From positions 1 to 28,991 of the forward strand of contig CAZMBM010000009.1 of NCBI GenBank assembly GCA_964564475.1: a DNA stretch of 28,991 bases, given 5' to 3'. Within the stretch, counting starts at the first letter, position 1. Each line of letters begins with the position of its first letter. Made by a program: the position numbers and the translations under genes. Shown here piece after piece: positions 1 through 7,171 of the stretch. A model generated the notes under the pieces. It did not search any database and had not been told where the DNA came from. It saw only the letters and a list, made by a program, of their open reading frames with translations. This DNA comes from CG1-02-35-72 sp964564475 (GTDB lineage Bacteria > Bacteroidota > Bacteroidia > Flavobacteriales > Flavobacteriaceae).

Positions 1-19
1 AACAGTCTTCTTTGCGCAT
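1..19 (-). CDS. rimM: Ribosome maturation factor RimM, first codons only (partial)
   Basis: The reverse complement of the first 19 bases starts with ATG and reads MRKEDC before running off the window edge. That is the usual N-terminus of flavobacterial RimM as I remember it. RimM is a 30S maturation factor that binds ribosomal protein S19, and its gene commonly follows rpsP. Here it starts 15 bp after the rpsP stop on the same strand, which fits an rpsP-rimM operon. Only six codons are visible, so the call rests on the short match and the context. Confidence 0.6.
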
Positions 20-34
20 AAGGCCAAAAATAAA

Positions 35-616
35 TTAAGCTTTTTCTTCAGAATCCTTGGCAGGCGCTTCAGTCTCTGCAACAGGAGCTTTTTCGGCGGC
101 TTGTGCTTCTTTTTGGGCTTCAATTTCAGCTTCGGCAGCGGCTTGTGCTTTTTCTTCGGCTTTTAAAGCTTCTTCGGCATCAGCTAAACGTTTGGCGTTA
201 ACCTCTTTTTCGGCAGCAAGCACTTTAGCTTTAGCTTCGGCATCAACTTTTGATAATCCGTCTTTTTTAGCATCTATTTTAGCTTCTTTTTCGGCTACCC
301 AAGCGTTGAATTTTTCATCGGCTTGTTCTTCTGTTAAAGCACCTTTTCTAACGCCTCCAACCAGATGATTTTTTAACATCACACCTTTGTACGACAAAAT
401 AGCACGCGCAGTATCTGTTGGCTGAGCACCATTTTGCAACCATTTTACAGCACCATCAATGTCTAAATTGATGGTAGCAGGGTTTGTGTTTGGATTGTAA
501 GTTCCTAGTTTTTCAAGGTATTTACCATCGCGTTTTGCACGGGCATCTGCAGCAATAATCCAATAAAATGGTTTGCCTTTTTTACCGTGTCTTTGTAGTC
601 TAATTTTTACTGACAT
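35..616 (-). CDS. rpsP: 30S ribosomal protein S16 with long C-terminal tail
   Basis: This is small-subunit ribosomal protein S16, which binds 16S rRNA and helps assemble the 30S subunit. The S16 fold covers about residues 1-80, with the typical start MSVKIRLQRHGKKGKPFYWI and the conserved YLEKLGTYNP segment. At 193 aa it is more than twice the length of E. coli S16 (about 82 aa). The extra residues, from about 100 to 193, are a charged Ala/Glu/Lys-rich, probably helical or disordered tail. Such tails are common in S16 of this phylum, so this is not damage. A TAnnTTTG box lies upstream at 664-671, and a small hairpin (632-646) lies between it and the start codon. rimM follows on the same strand. 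Confidence 0.97.
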   Translation of the reverse strand: MSVKIRLQRHGKKGKPFYWIIAADARAKRDGKYLEKLGTYNPNTNPATINLDIDGAVKWLQNGAQPTDTARAILSYKGVMLKNHLVGGVRKGALTEEQADEKFNAWVAEKEAKIDAKKDGLSKVDAEAKAKVLAAEKEVNAKRLADAEEALKAEEKAQAAAEAEIEAQKEAQAAEKAPVAETEAPAKDSEEKA

Positions 617-631
617 AAATAGTTAAATTTT

Positions 632-646
632 GGGGTACACGACCCC
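632..646 (-). promoter_or_regulatory. Small GC hairpin in the rpsP leader
   Basis: On the minus strand GGGGT-CGTGT-ACCCC forms a perfect 5-bp stem with a 5-nt loop. It sits between the predicted promoter (664-671) and the rpsP start codon (616), in otherwise very AT-rich sequence. It could be an RNA leader element that affects rpsP translation. It is short and has no U-run, so it is not a terminator. Its function is unknown. Confidence 0.3.
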
Positions 647-663
647 GATTATTAAAATGTGCG

Positions 664-671
664 CAAATGTA
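664..671 (-). promoter_or_regulatory. Predicted -7 box for rpsP
   Basis: The minus strand reads TACATTTG, a perfect match to the Bacteroidota -7 consensus TAnnTTTG, about 48 bp before the rpsP start codon. I see no clear -33 TTG at the expected 19-21 bp spacing, so the assignment rests on the -7 box and its position. Confidence 0.5.
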
Positions 672-888
672 CAAAATATTTATATTTTTAATCCTAATAA
701 TATGACTAAAGTGACGTCATTAAGTAATTTAAAGATTTTTAAGGTTTATTTTATTTTTGATACACAAACTAACAATTTGTCAATACTAATTCTATATTTC
801 ACAAAATATCTAAATGATAACGCGACACTTTGATAAAAGGTTAAAATATTTTACTTGTTTATAGAGTTTAACTTCTTCATTTTTATTG

Positions 889-910
889 TTTAGTCACATT
901 GTGTTATGTT
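889..910. repeat. Flanking site A (two half-sites, 10-bp period)
   Basis: The plus strand reads TTTAGTCACATTGTGTTATG then TT. It matches sites B (954-975), C (2426-2447) and D (2491-2512) around the AlbA-ATPase gene. On the minus strand each is a pair of TGTRAC-like half-sites one helical turn apart, followed by TAA. The first half-site here is degenerate (CATAAC). It lies exactly 65 bp before site B. Confidence 0.5.
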
Positions 911-953
911 ATTTTAATGCAGATATACAGTTAGTTATGTTTTTTAAATTGAG

Positions 954-975
954 TTTAGTTACATCCTGTTACATT
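954..975. repeat. Flanking site B (two perfect TGTAAC half-sites)
   Basis: On the minus strand this reads AA, TGTAAC, AGGA, TGTAAC, TAAA, a perfect direct repeat with a 10-bp period. It matches site D (2491-2512) at 20 of 22 positions. It ends 3 bp from the stop codon of the AlbA-ATPase gene, so it lies immediately downstream of that gene. Confidence 0.6.
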
Positions 976-978
976 TGT

Positions 979-2417
979 TTATACGGCCCAAAAGGGAATA
1001 TACATTCTTGAATTGTCATACTCTGTTATTACTCCAGATTCTATAGATTCTTTGATAATACGTGAAACTATGGGGTAATTTTTTTTATCAATATTTAACC
1101 TTTCTCTTAAACTTTGATTGGTCATATATTCTCCCGAAACATATTTTAAACAACTGTGTTGGTAGCAGGCACGTATTTTATCGGGTTTAGACATTTGACG
1201 CAAAGATTTTGGTGAAAATAAAATAACACGAGTGTAATTATCGCCACTTAAAAAGTCTGGTGCAGGCAACTGAAAAAATTCGATTTCGTGAATCACTTTA
1301 TCTATTCCACTGCCCCTTTCTTCACAAAAATTCATTCTGCGCATCAAACCCGCCAACATCTCATTTCTACTTTCTGGAGTATGGTCAATAAAACGTTTGA
1401 TATCTATTAAAGGTTTTCCAGGATTTGAGATTTCTATCCTATTCTCGTAGATTTCTATCATTGGACTTGTCCCTTTAATAGAAAAGTCTTGATGAATAAT
1501 GGCGTTGGCTATTAACTCTCTTATAGCTAATTCTGGATACATCCTTACTTCTTTTCTAAATACACGTCCTATCTCTTCGTTTGAAGGTAATTTATCATTC
1601 ACATAATTTACAAGTCGTTCAAAAGCAATGGCATATCCAAACTTTCCTTCTTGCCTTTTATAGTATGTAATTTATTTTTCCCTTTATAGATTATTACTCT
1701 TGGTGCTTTTCTTTTTAAATGCTCAAAATCGTTTAAGTCTTTTGCAAAAAGTATGGCACCAAGGTTTGTTATATGGTATTTTTTTAGCCTAGGAAAGACT
1801 AACTTCTCTTCTATTAATTTTTCGAGAATACTTTTTTTATTTGCAGGTAATGGTATATTTAATAGTTTAAAAACTGAAGGATAATCTAATAACAATAATA
1901 CTTTATCATCTGTTATATTACGCAGCGCATATTCTTTTTCAAAAATGGTAGTTTTTGCTTTTTGCCAAATTTTACTTTCTTTTTCAGGATGATCTTTTAG
2001 TTTTTTTTTATAACTACCAACTCTAATATAGGTAATTCCTTTAAATGAAATGGGCCTATTAAGAGTAGCATCAATTTGGAATATCACCACTTGTTCATTA
2101 TTAATTTCTCCTTCAATTATTTTAAAGTCTATTTTAGCTTCTAATTGTGTAGCTAACCAATTTTCTAACTCTTGGTTACCTATTTTTTCTTCTCTAGGTT
2201 TAAATGTAGTGCCAACAATTTTATGAGTTTCGTTTTCTATGCCAAATACCAAATAACCATATTCTTTATTTTCGAGACAAGCCGAATTTGAAAGTGCCGA
2301 AATATACTCACCAATAAGTTGTGGGTTGTAGTTGTTTTCTTTAAACTCAACCCATTCTCTTTCTTGTGGTAAGGCTCTCAGTTCTTCTATTAATATTTCA
2401 AGTTCTTTTTGCTCCAT
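979..2417 (-). pseudogene. AlbA/Schlafen-type DNA-binding protein with GHKL ATPase domain, frameshifted
   Basis: Two adjacent reading frames, 1608-2417 and 979-1602, together encode one protein of about 480 aa, the usual size for this family. The 5' part carries the AlbA_2 (Schlafen-AlbA) region, with EWVEFKEN near residue 21 and a YGYLVFGIEN motif. The 3' part carries the GHKL-type ATPase fold: the N box ELIANAIIHQD, the segment IEIYENRIEISNPGKPL, and the ERGSGIDKVI glycine box. Reading through in the second frame upstream of its ATG gives GKFGYAIAFERLVNYVNDKL, joining smoothly to it, so MNDKLPSN is not a real start. Restoring one A in the coding strand near 1651-1652 gives an unbroken frame (TIKGKEGKFGYAIA). 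Family members are predicted transcription regulators or helper ATPases, some tied to defence, and the target is unknown. The gene looks more AT-rich than its neighbours and is bracketed by related 22-bp sites. A sequencing error remains possible. Confidence 0.8.
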
Positions 2418-2425
2418 TTTTAAGG

Positions 2426-2447
2426 CTTAGTTACATCTTGTATTGTG
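2426..2447. repeat. Flanking site C (8 bp upstream of the AlbA-ATPase start codon)
   Basis: On the minus strand a degenerate first half-site (CAATAC) is followed 10 bp later by TGTAAC and TAAG. It lies 8 bp before the start codon at 2417, inside the expected 5' leader, and exactly 65 bp from site D. This matches the spacing of sites A and B on the other side of the gene. Confidence 0.45.
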
Positions 2448-2476
2448 ATTTTTATATTGAATATCTGTGCTTTGTA

Positions 2477-2484
2477 CAAAAATA
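2477..2484 (-). promoter_or_regulatory. Predicted -7 box for the AlbA-ATPase gene
   Basis: The minus strand reads TATTTTTG, matching TAnnTTTG, 59 bp upstream of the start codon. Site D begins 6 bp upstream of it and covers the place where a -33 element would be. Site C falls just downstream of the predicted transcription start. That is a natural arrangement for an operator pair controlling this promoter. Confidence 0.4.
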
Positions 2485-2490
2485 CATACT

Positions 2491-2512
2491 TTTAGTCACA
2501 CCCTGTTACATT
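2491..2512. repeat. Flanking site D (TGTAAC/TGTGAC direct repeat)
   Basis: On the minus strand this reads AA, TGTAAC, AGGG, TGTGAC, TAAA. The two hexamers are 10 bp apart, and the site matches site B at 20 of 22 positions. It overlaps the -33 region of the predicted promoter. Tandem half-sites one helical turn apart are typical of winged-helix regulators such as the OmpR/PhoB class; the actual binder is unknown. Confidence 0.55.
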
Positions 2513-2807
2513 ACCTTTATTTTACTTGTTTTAGTTCAATTATCAAAACTATTTCTAATCTGTCTTTTTATTAAGTTTCAAATTTAAATAAACTTTTCTG
2601 TCATTGAGTTGAATATTTAGATACTTTGATGAGAGTCTCGAGGTTAATATAAAAAAGCTATGTGTAATTCTATAATATGAAGTGAAATTAAAACTATAAA
2701 ACACAACCCTAATTTATTTGTTGATAAAAAAACAATTTTAGGTCTTTAAATGCTCTCGAATTATCTAATTTTAAAATCTAATTTTTTAGCAAATAAAAGC
2801 ATCATTT
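2513..2807. other. AT-rich divergent spacer upstream of dnaE
   Basis: No gene is supported here. The reading frame at 2366-2587 is a low-complexity shadow that overlaps the start of the AlbA-ATPase gene. The stretch must contain the dnaE promoter, but I see no perfect TAnnTTTG box close to the dnaE start, and several TA-rich near-matches cannot be ranked by eye. The word at 2519-2531 repeats 848-860. Confidence 0.5.
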
Positions 2808-5800
2808 ATGTACTTGATATTTGATACAGAAACCACCGGTTTACCCAAAAAATGGAATGCCCCAATTACCGATACCGATAATTGGCCCCGTTGTGTTCAA
2901 ATAGCTTGGCAGGTTCATGACGCTTTTGGAAACTGCATCTCTCATCAAGATTATTTAATTAATCCGGAAGGGTTTAACATCCCCTACGATGCCGAACAAA
3001 TTCACGGTATTTCTACAGAATTGGCTCAAAAACATGGCCTGCCTTTGGCCGAGGTTCTCGAAAAATTTAATGCCGATTTGGCTAAAACAAAATTTATAGT
3101 CGGTCAGAATTTAGGATTCGATATCAATATTATGGGTTGCGAGTTTTACAGAATGGGTGTAGAAACAGCTTTGAATAACCTGCCCGTTTTAGATACCTGT
3201 ACAGAAGATACTGCCAGACTATGCCAAATACCCGGTGGTCGCGGGGGTAAATTTAAACTCCCCACTTTAACCGAATTACACGCTCATTTATTCGGCGAAC
3301 CTTTTGCCGAAGCCCACAATGCTACAGCCGATGTTGAAGCTACGGCACGTTGCTTTTTCGAACTCATCAGAATAGGTCGGTTTCCTGTAAATTTGTTGCA
3401 AGAAACACCCGATTATCTCGAAAGGTTTAAAGAAGTCAATCCTAATGTTATTGGTCTTGTTGGTTTAAAACATGTCAATTTAAAAGAAGCCAGTGAACAA
3501 CTAAAACAACAAATTACAGCCTCAGATTTAGATGTAACTATTACAGACGAAGCGACCTTTAAGTTAGATACCGTCCCCTTTTCACACCTGCATAACCATT
3601 CGCAATTCTCTGTTTTACAATCAACGTCAAGTATAGAAAAACTTGTAAAAACAGCTGTAAAATACAAAATGCCCGCAGTAGCTTTGACAGATATTGGCAA
3701 CATGATGGGAGCCTTCAATTTTGTATCGGAAGTTTATAAATACAATAAATCAATAGAAAAAACAGATGAGAATCTGGAGGACAATCAAAAACCACAGCAA
3801 AAATTAAAACCCATTGTTGGCTGTGTTTTTAATATTTGCGAGAATCATAAAGACCGCACACATAAAGATAACGGTTATCAAACGGTATTATTGGCTAAAA
3901 ATAAGGCGGGCTACTATAATTTAACAAAAATGGCTTCTATTGCTTATACAGATGGTTTCTATTACGTGCCACGTATAGATAAAACCGTTTTAAAACAATA
4001 CAAAGACAATATTATAGTATTAAGCGGCGACTTACGTGGCGAGATATCTAGCAAAATTTTAAATATTGGTGAACAGCAAGCCGAAGAAGCTTTACTTTGG
4101 TGGCAAGAGCAGTTTAAAGACAATTTTTATATAGAATTGATACGTCATAAACAGGAAAACGAAGACCATGTTAATAAAGTTCTTCTGGGTTTTTCTAAAA
4201 AACACAATATTAAAGTGGTAGCGACCAACACCACATTTTATATCGATAAAAATGATGCCGAGGCTCACGATATTTTATTGTGTGTAAAAGATAACGAGAA
4301 AAAAGACACCCCAAAAGGTCGCGGTAGGGGTTACCGCTTTGGTTTACCGAATGACGAATATTATTTCAAAAGTCCCGATGAAATGAAGGCTTTGTTTACC
4401 GATATTCCCGAAGCCATTCAAAACATTCAAGAAGTTGTAGATAAAATTGAGCCCTTTGAACTTGCTAGAGATGTTTTATTACCTAAATTTGATATTCCGG
4501 CTGATTTTCAAGATGTAAAAGATACCGAAGACGGCGGTAAACGGGGTGAGAATAATTATTTAAAGCATCTTACTTATTTGGGAGCCAAAGAACGTTATCC
4601 TATATTAGACGAAACCACAAAAGAACGAATAGATTTTGAGTTGTCTATTATCAAAAAAACAGGCTATCCGGGTTATTTTTTAATTGTTCAAGATTTTATA
4701 AAAGAAGCCAGAAAAATGGGCGTTTCCGTCGGGCCGGGACGGGGCTCTGCCGCAGGGTCTGTGGTAGCTTACTGTTTAAAAATAACCAATATAGATCCTA
4801 TAAAATACGATTTACTTTTTGAGCGCTTCCTAAATCCCGACAGGGTATCGCTCCCCGATATCGATATCGATTTTGACGACGAGGGGCGTCAAAAAGTAAT
4901 TGATTATGTCATTGATAAATACGGAGCCAATCAAGTGGCTCAAATTATAACTTACGGTACCATGGCGGCTAAATCGGCAGTGCGCGATACGGCGCGGGTA
5001 CTCGATTTGCCCTTACAAGACGCCGACAGATTGGCTAAGATGATTCCGGGTATCAAACTCCAGAATATTTTTGGTGATGACGATAAAAGTAAAGCCAAAC
5101 GCGGCAGTTTAAAAACCGATGAACAAGAAAGCGTTAAAGAATTAATTGCCTTGGCTCAAGGCGATACGCCCGAAGCCCAAACGCTTAATCAGGCTAAAGC
5201 TATTGAAGGTTCGGTAAGAAATACGGGTATTCATGCCTGTGGAATCATTATTTCGCCCGAAAATATTTCAAATTTGGTGCCGGTGGCTAAAGCCAAAGAT
5301 TCTGAGATGTACGTCACCCAATTCGACAATCATGTGGTAGAAAATGCGGGTCTCCTTAAAATGGATTTTTTGGGTTTAAAAACATTGACGCTTATTAAAG
5401 ATGTAGTTAAAATTGTCAAAGCCCTTCACAATATAAGCCTCGTTCCGGATGATTTTCCGCTTGACGATGACAAAACGTTCGAGCTCTTTCAGCGTGGCGA
5501 AACGGTGGGTATTTTTCAGTACGAATCGCCCGGTATGCAAAAAAACCTCAAGGCCTTAAAACCGACAGATTTTGCCGATCTCATTGCGATGAATGCCCTG
5601 TACCGACCGGGACCGATGGATTATATCCCATTATTTATTCAGCGTAAACACGGCGAAGAAGCCATAGAGTACGACCTTCCGATAATGGAAGAAATCCTCA
5701 AAGAAACCTATGGGGTTACAGTGTATCAAGAACAGGTGATGCTGTTGTCGCAAAAGTTGGCCAATTTTACAAAAGGCCAAGCCGACGTATTGCGCAAAGC

Positions 5801-7166
5801 TATGGGTAAAAAGATTATTGCCTTGCTTGATAAATTAAAACCTAAATTTATAGAAGGCGGTAAAGCCAATGGCCATCCCGAAGAAATTCTCGAAAAAATA
5901 TGGAAAGACTGGGAGAAATTTGCGGCCTATGCCTTTAATAAATCGCATTCAACCTGCTATGCTTTTATAGCTTATCAAACAGCTTATTTAAAAGCCCATT
6001 ATCCGGCCGAATTTATGGCAGCATGTCTGTCAAATAACATGAATGATATCAAACAGGTAAGTTTTTTTATGGAAGAGTGTAAACGCTCGGGTATTGCTGT
6101 TTTAGGCCCCGATATAAACGAGAGTTTTTACAAATTTTCTGTCAACAAACAAGGCGCTATTCGTTTTGGTATGGGGGCTGTAAAAGGCGTGGGTGCCAAC
6201 GCCGTTAAGGCCATTGTTAAAGAACGGAAAGAACACGGCGCTTACCGTTCAATTTTCGATGTTGCCAAACGTATTGATTTGCGTGCGGCCAATAAAAAAG
6301 TTTTTGACGGTCTTATTTTAGCAGGAGCCCTCGACTCTTTAGATACAACAGTTAACCGTTCTCAATATTTTGCTCTAGATGAAAAGAATCAAACTTTTAT
6401 AGAAAAAGCCATTCGCTTTGGCAATAAATACCAAGAAAATAAAAATGCGGCACAGGTATCGCTCTTTGGTGAAGCTTCTGAAGTGCAATTTGAAGAACCT
6501 AAATTCCCGTATTGCGAACCTTGGGGGGTTATGGAAAAATTGGCCAAAGAAAAAGAGGTGATTGGCATGTACATTTCGGGTCATCCGCTTGATGATTATA
6601 AAGTAGAACTCACCAATTTTTGTAATGCCAATGTGGCCTTGTTTAACAATCAAGATAAATTGGTAAACAGAGAACTCACCTTTGCAGGAATAGTTACAGA
6701 TGTACAACACCGTATTTCTAAAAACGGTAAAGGTTGGGCGTCCTTTGTTGTTGAAGATTTTTCTGATGTGTATGAGTTTAGAATGTTTGGAGAAACCTAT
6801 TTAAAATTTAAACACTTTTTAGTGCCCAATTCGTTTTTACATTTTAAAGTGCGTATAGAAAAAGGGTGGAAAGAAGGACAAACACTTCTTAAATATTTAG
6901 ACATTAAAATGCTACAAAACATTTTGACCGACTTAACTAAAAAGATAACTTTAAATATTGATTTAGATAAATTGTCTGAAGCTTTTATAAAGGAAGTAAA
7001 AACAACACTTAAAAAATATAAGGGTGATAAAAAAGTGAGTTTTGAGCTTGTTGACAGAGACTCGAAAATTACTTTAAAAATGCACAGTTTGAGTTATAAA
7101 GTTAATATGTCTAAAGACCTTTTAGAAGATTTAGAAACCCATCAAATTAATTTTAATTTGAATTAA
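2808..7166 (+). CDS. dnaE: DNA polymerase III alpha subunit with N-terminal proofreading exonuclease domain
   Basis: This is the replicative polymerase, 1452 aa. Residues 1-175 are a DEDDh 3'-5' exonuclease with all catalytic positions visible: D6 and E8 in FDTETTG, the Asp of GQNLGFDIN, and the His and Asp of HNATADVEA. A PHP domain follows from about residue 258 (HLHNHSQFS). The C-family polymerase core has GPGRGSAAGS near 642 and the catalytic acidic cluster LPDIDIDFDD near 682-691. An OB-fold region lies near 1290-1360. E. coli keeps this exonuclease as a separate subunit (DnaQ), whereas the fused form is usual in this phylum. The gene is transcribed away from the AlbA-ATPase gene and ends 2 bp from a convergent gene. 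Confidence 0.97.
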   Translation: MYLIFDTETTGLPKKWNAPITDTDNWPRCVQIAWQVHDAFGNCISHQDYLINPEGFNIPYDAEQIHGISTELAQKHGLPLAEVLEKFNADLAKTKFIVGQNLGFDINIMGCEFYRMGVETALNNLPVLDTCTEDTARLCQIPGGRGGKFKLPTLTELHAHLFGEPFAEAHNATADVEATARCFFELIRIGRFPVNLLQETPDYLERFKEVNPNVIGLVGLKHVNLKEASEQLKQQITASDLDVTITDEATFKLDTVPFSHLHNHSQFSVLQSTSSIEKLVKTAVKYKMPAVALTDIGNMMGAFNFVSEVYKYNKSIEKTDENLEDNQKPQQKLKPIVGCVFNICENHKDRTHKDNGYQTVLLAKNKAGYYNLTKMASIAYTDGFYYVPRIDKTVLKQYKDNIIVLSGDLRGEISSKILNIGEQQAEEALLWWQEQFKDNFYIELIRHKQENEDHVNKVLLGFSKKHNIKVVATNTTFYIDKNDAEAHDILLCVKDNEKKDTPKGRGRGYRFGLPNDEYYFKSPDEMKALFTDIPEAIQNIQEVVDKIEPFELARDVLLPKFDIPADFQDVKDTEDGGKRGENNYLKHLTYLGAKERYPILDETTKERIDFELSIIKKTGYPGYFLIVQDFIKEARKMGVSVGPGRGSAAGSVVAYCLKITNIDPIKYDLLFERFLNPDRVSLPDIDIDFDDEGRQKVIDYVIDKYGANQVAQIITYGTMAAKSAVRDTARVLDLPLQDADRLAKMIPGIKLQNIFGDDDKSKAKRGSLKTDEQESVKELIALAQGDTPEAQTLNQAKAIEGSVRNTGIHACGIIISPENISNLVPVAKAKDSEMYVTQFDNHVVENAGLLKMDFLGLKTLTLIKDVVKIVKALHNISLVPDDFPLDDDKTFELFQRGETVGIFQYESPGMQKNLKALKPTDFADLIAMNALYRPGPMDYIPLFIQRKHGEEAIEYDLPIMEEILKETYGVTVYQEQVMLLSQKLANFTKGQADVLRKAMGKKIIALLDKLKPKFIEGGKANGHPEEILEKIWKDWEKFAAYAFNKSHSTCYAFIAYQTAYLKAHYPAEFMAACLSNNMNDIKQVSFFMEECKRSGIAVLGPDINESFYKFSVNKQGAIRFGMGAVKGVGANAVKAIVKERKEHGAYRSIFDVAKRIDLRAANKKVFDGLILAGALDSLDTTVNRSQYFALDEKNQTFIEKAIRFGNKYQENKNAAQVSLFGEASEVQFEEPKFPYCEPWGVMEKLAKEKEVIGMYISGHPLDDYKVELTNFCNANVALFNNQDKLVNRELTFAGIVTDVQHRISKNGKGWASFVVEDFSDVYEFRMFGETYLKFKHFLVPNSFLHFKVRIEKGWKEGQTLLKYLDIKMLQNILTDLTKKITLNIDLDKLSEAFIKEVKTTLKKYKGDKKVSFELVDRDSKITLKMHSLSYKVNMSKDLLEDLETHQINFNLN

Positions 7167-7171
7167 AATTA
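7148..7171. terminator. Perfect 11-bp AT inverted repeat spanning two convergent stop codons
   Basis: TAATTTTAATT, a 2-nt spacer (TG), and AATTAAAATTA form perfect arms. The repeat contains the dnaE stop (7164-7166) and the stop of the convergent hypothetical gene (7169-7171). It reads the same from both sides and could act as a weak bidirectional terminator or protect both 3' ends. It has only A-T pairs and no U-run beyond the stem, so the assignment is tentative. Confidence 0.35.

Larger units (their letters stand above)
672..978. other. AT-rich spacer downstream of the AlbA-ATPase gene
   Basis: There is no convincing gene in the gap between the rpsP start and the end of the AlbA-ATPase gene. 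The reading frame at 630-833 on the plus strand is a low-complexity AT-rich translation that overlaps the rpsP promoter. The part nearest the ATPase gene holds two related sites (889-910 and 954-975), annotated separately. A 13-bp AT-rich word at 848-860 recurs at 2519-2531. Confidence 0.6.

Noticed and set aside
57..368. Plus-strand reading frame opposite rpsP
   Set aside because: It is the antisense of the Ala/Glu/Lys-rich S16 tail, giving a Ser/Ala-rich low-complexity translation with no family features.
630..833. Small plus-strand reading frame between rpsP and the AlbA-ATPase gene
   Set aside because: It is AT-rich, low complexity, overlaps the rpsP promoter and has no recognisable motif.
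617..978. tRNA or small RNA gene in the AT-rich spacer
   Set aside because: No cloverleaf, T-loop GTTC motif or GC-rich structured segment was seen beyond the short rpsP leader hairpin.
979..1602. Separate ATPase-domain gene starting at MNDKLPSN
   Set aside because: The frame stays open and family-like upstream of this ATG (AFERLVNYV), so it is the 3' half of the frameshifted gene, not an independent gene.
1645..1660. Programmed -1 ribosomal frameshift in the AlbA-ATPase gene
   Set aside because: No in-frame slippery heptamer and no obvious downstream structure was seen; a single lost A explains the break more simply.
2366..2587. Plus-strand reading frame over the AlbA-ATPase start
   Set aside because: It overlaps the coding start and operator-like sites; the hydrophobic translation reflects T-rich sequence.
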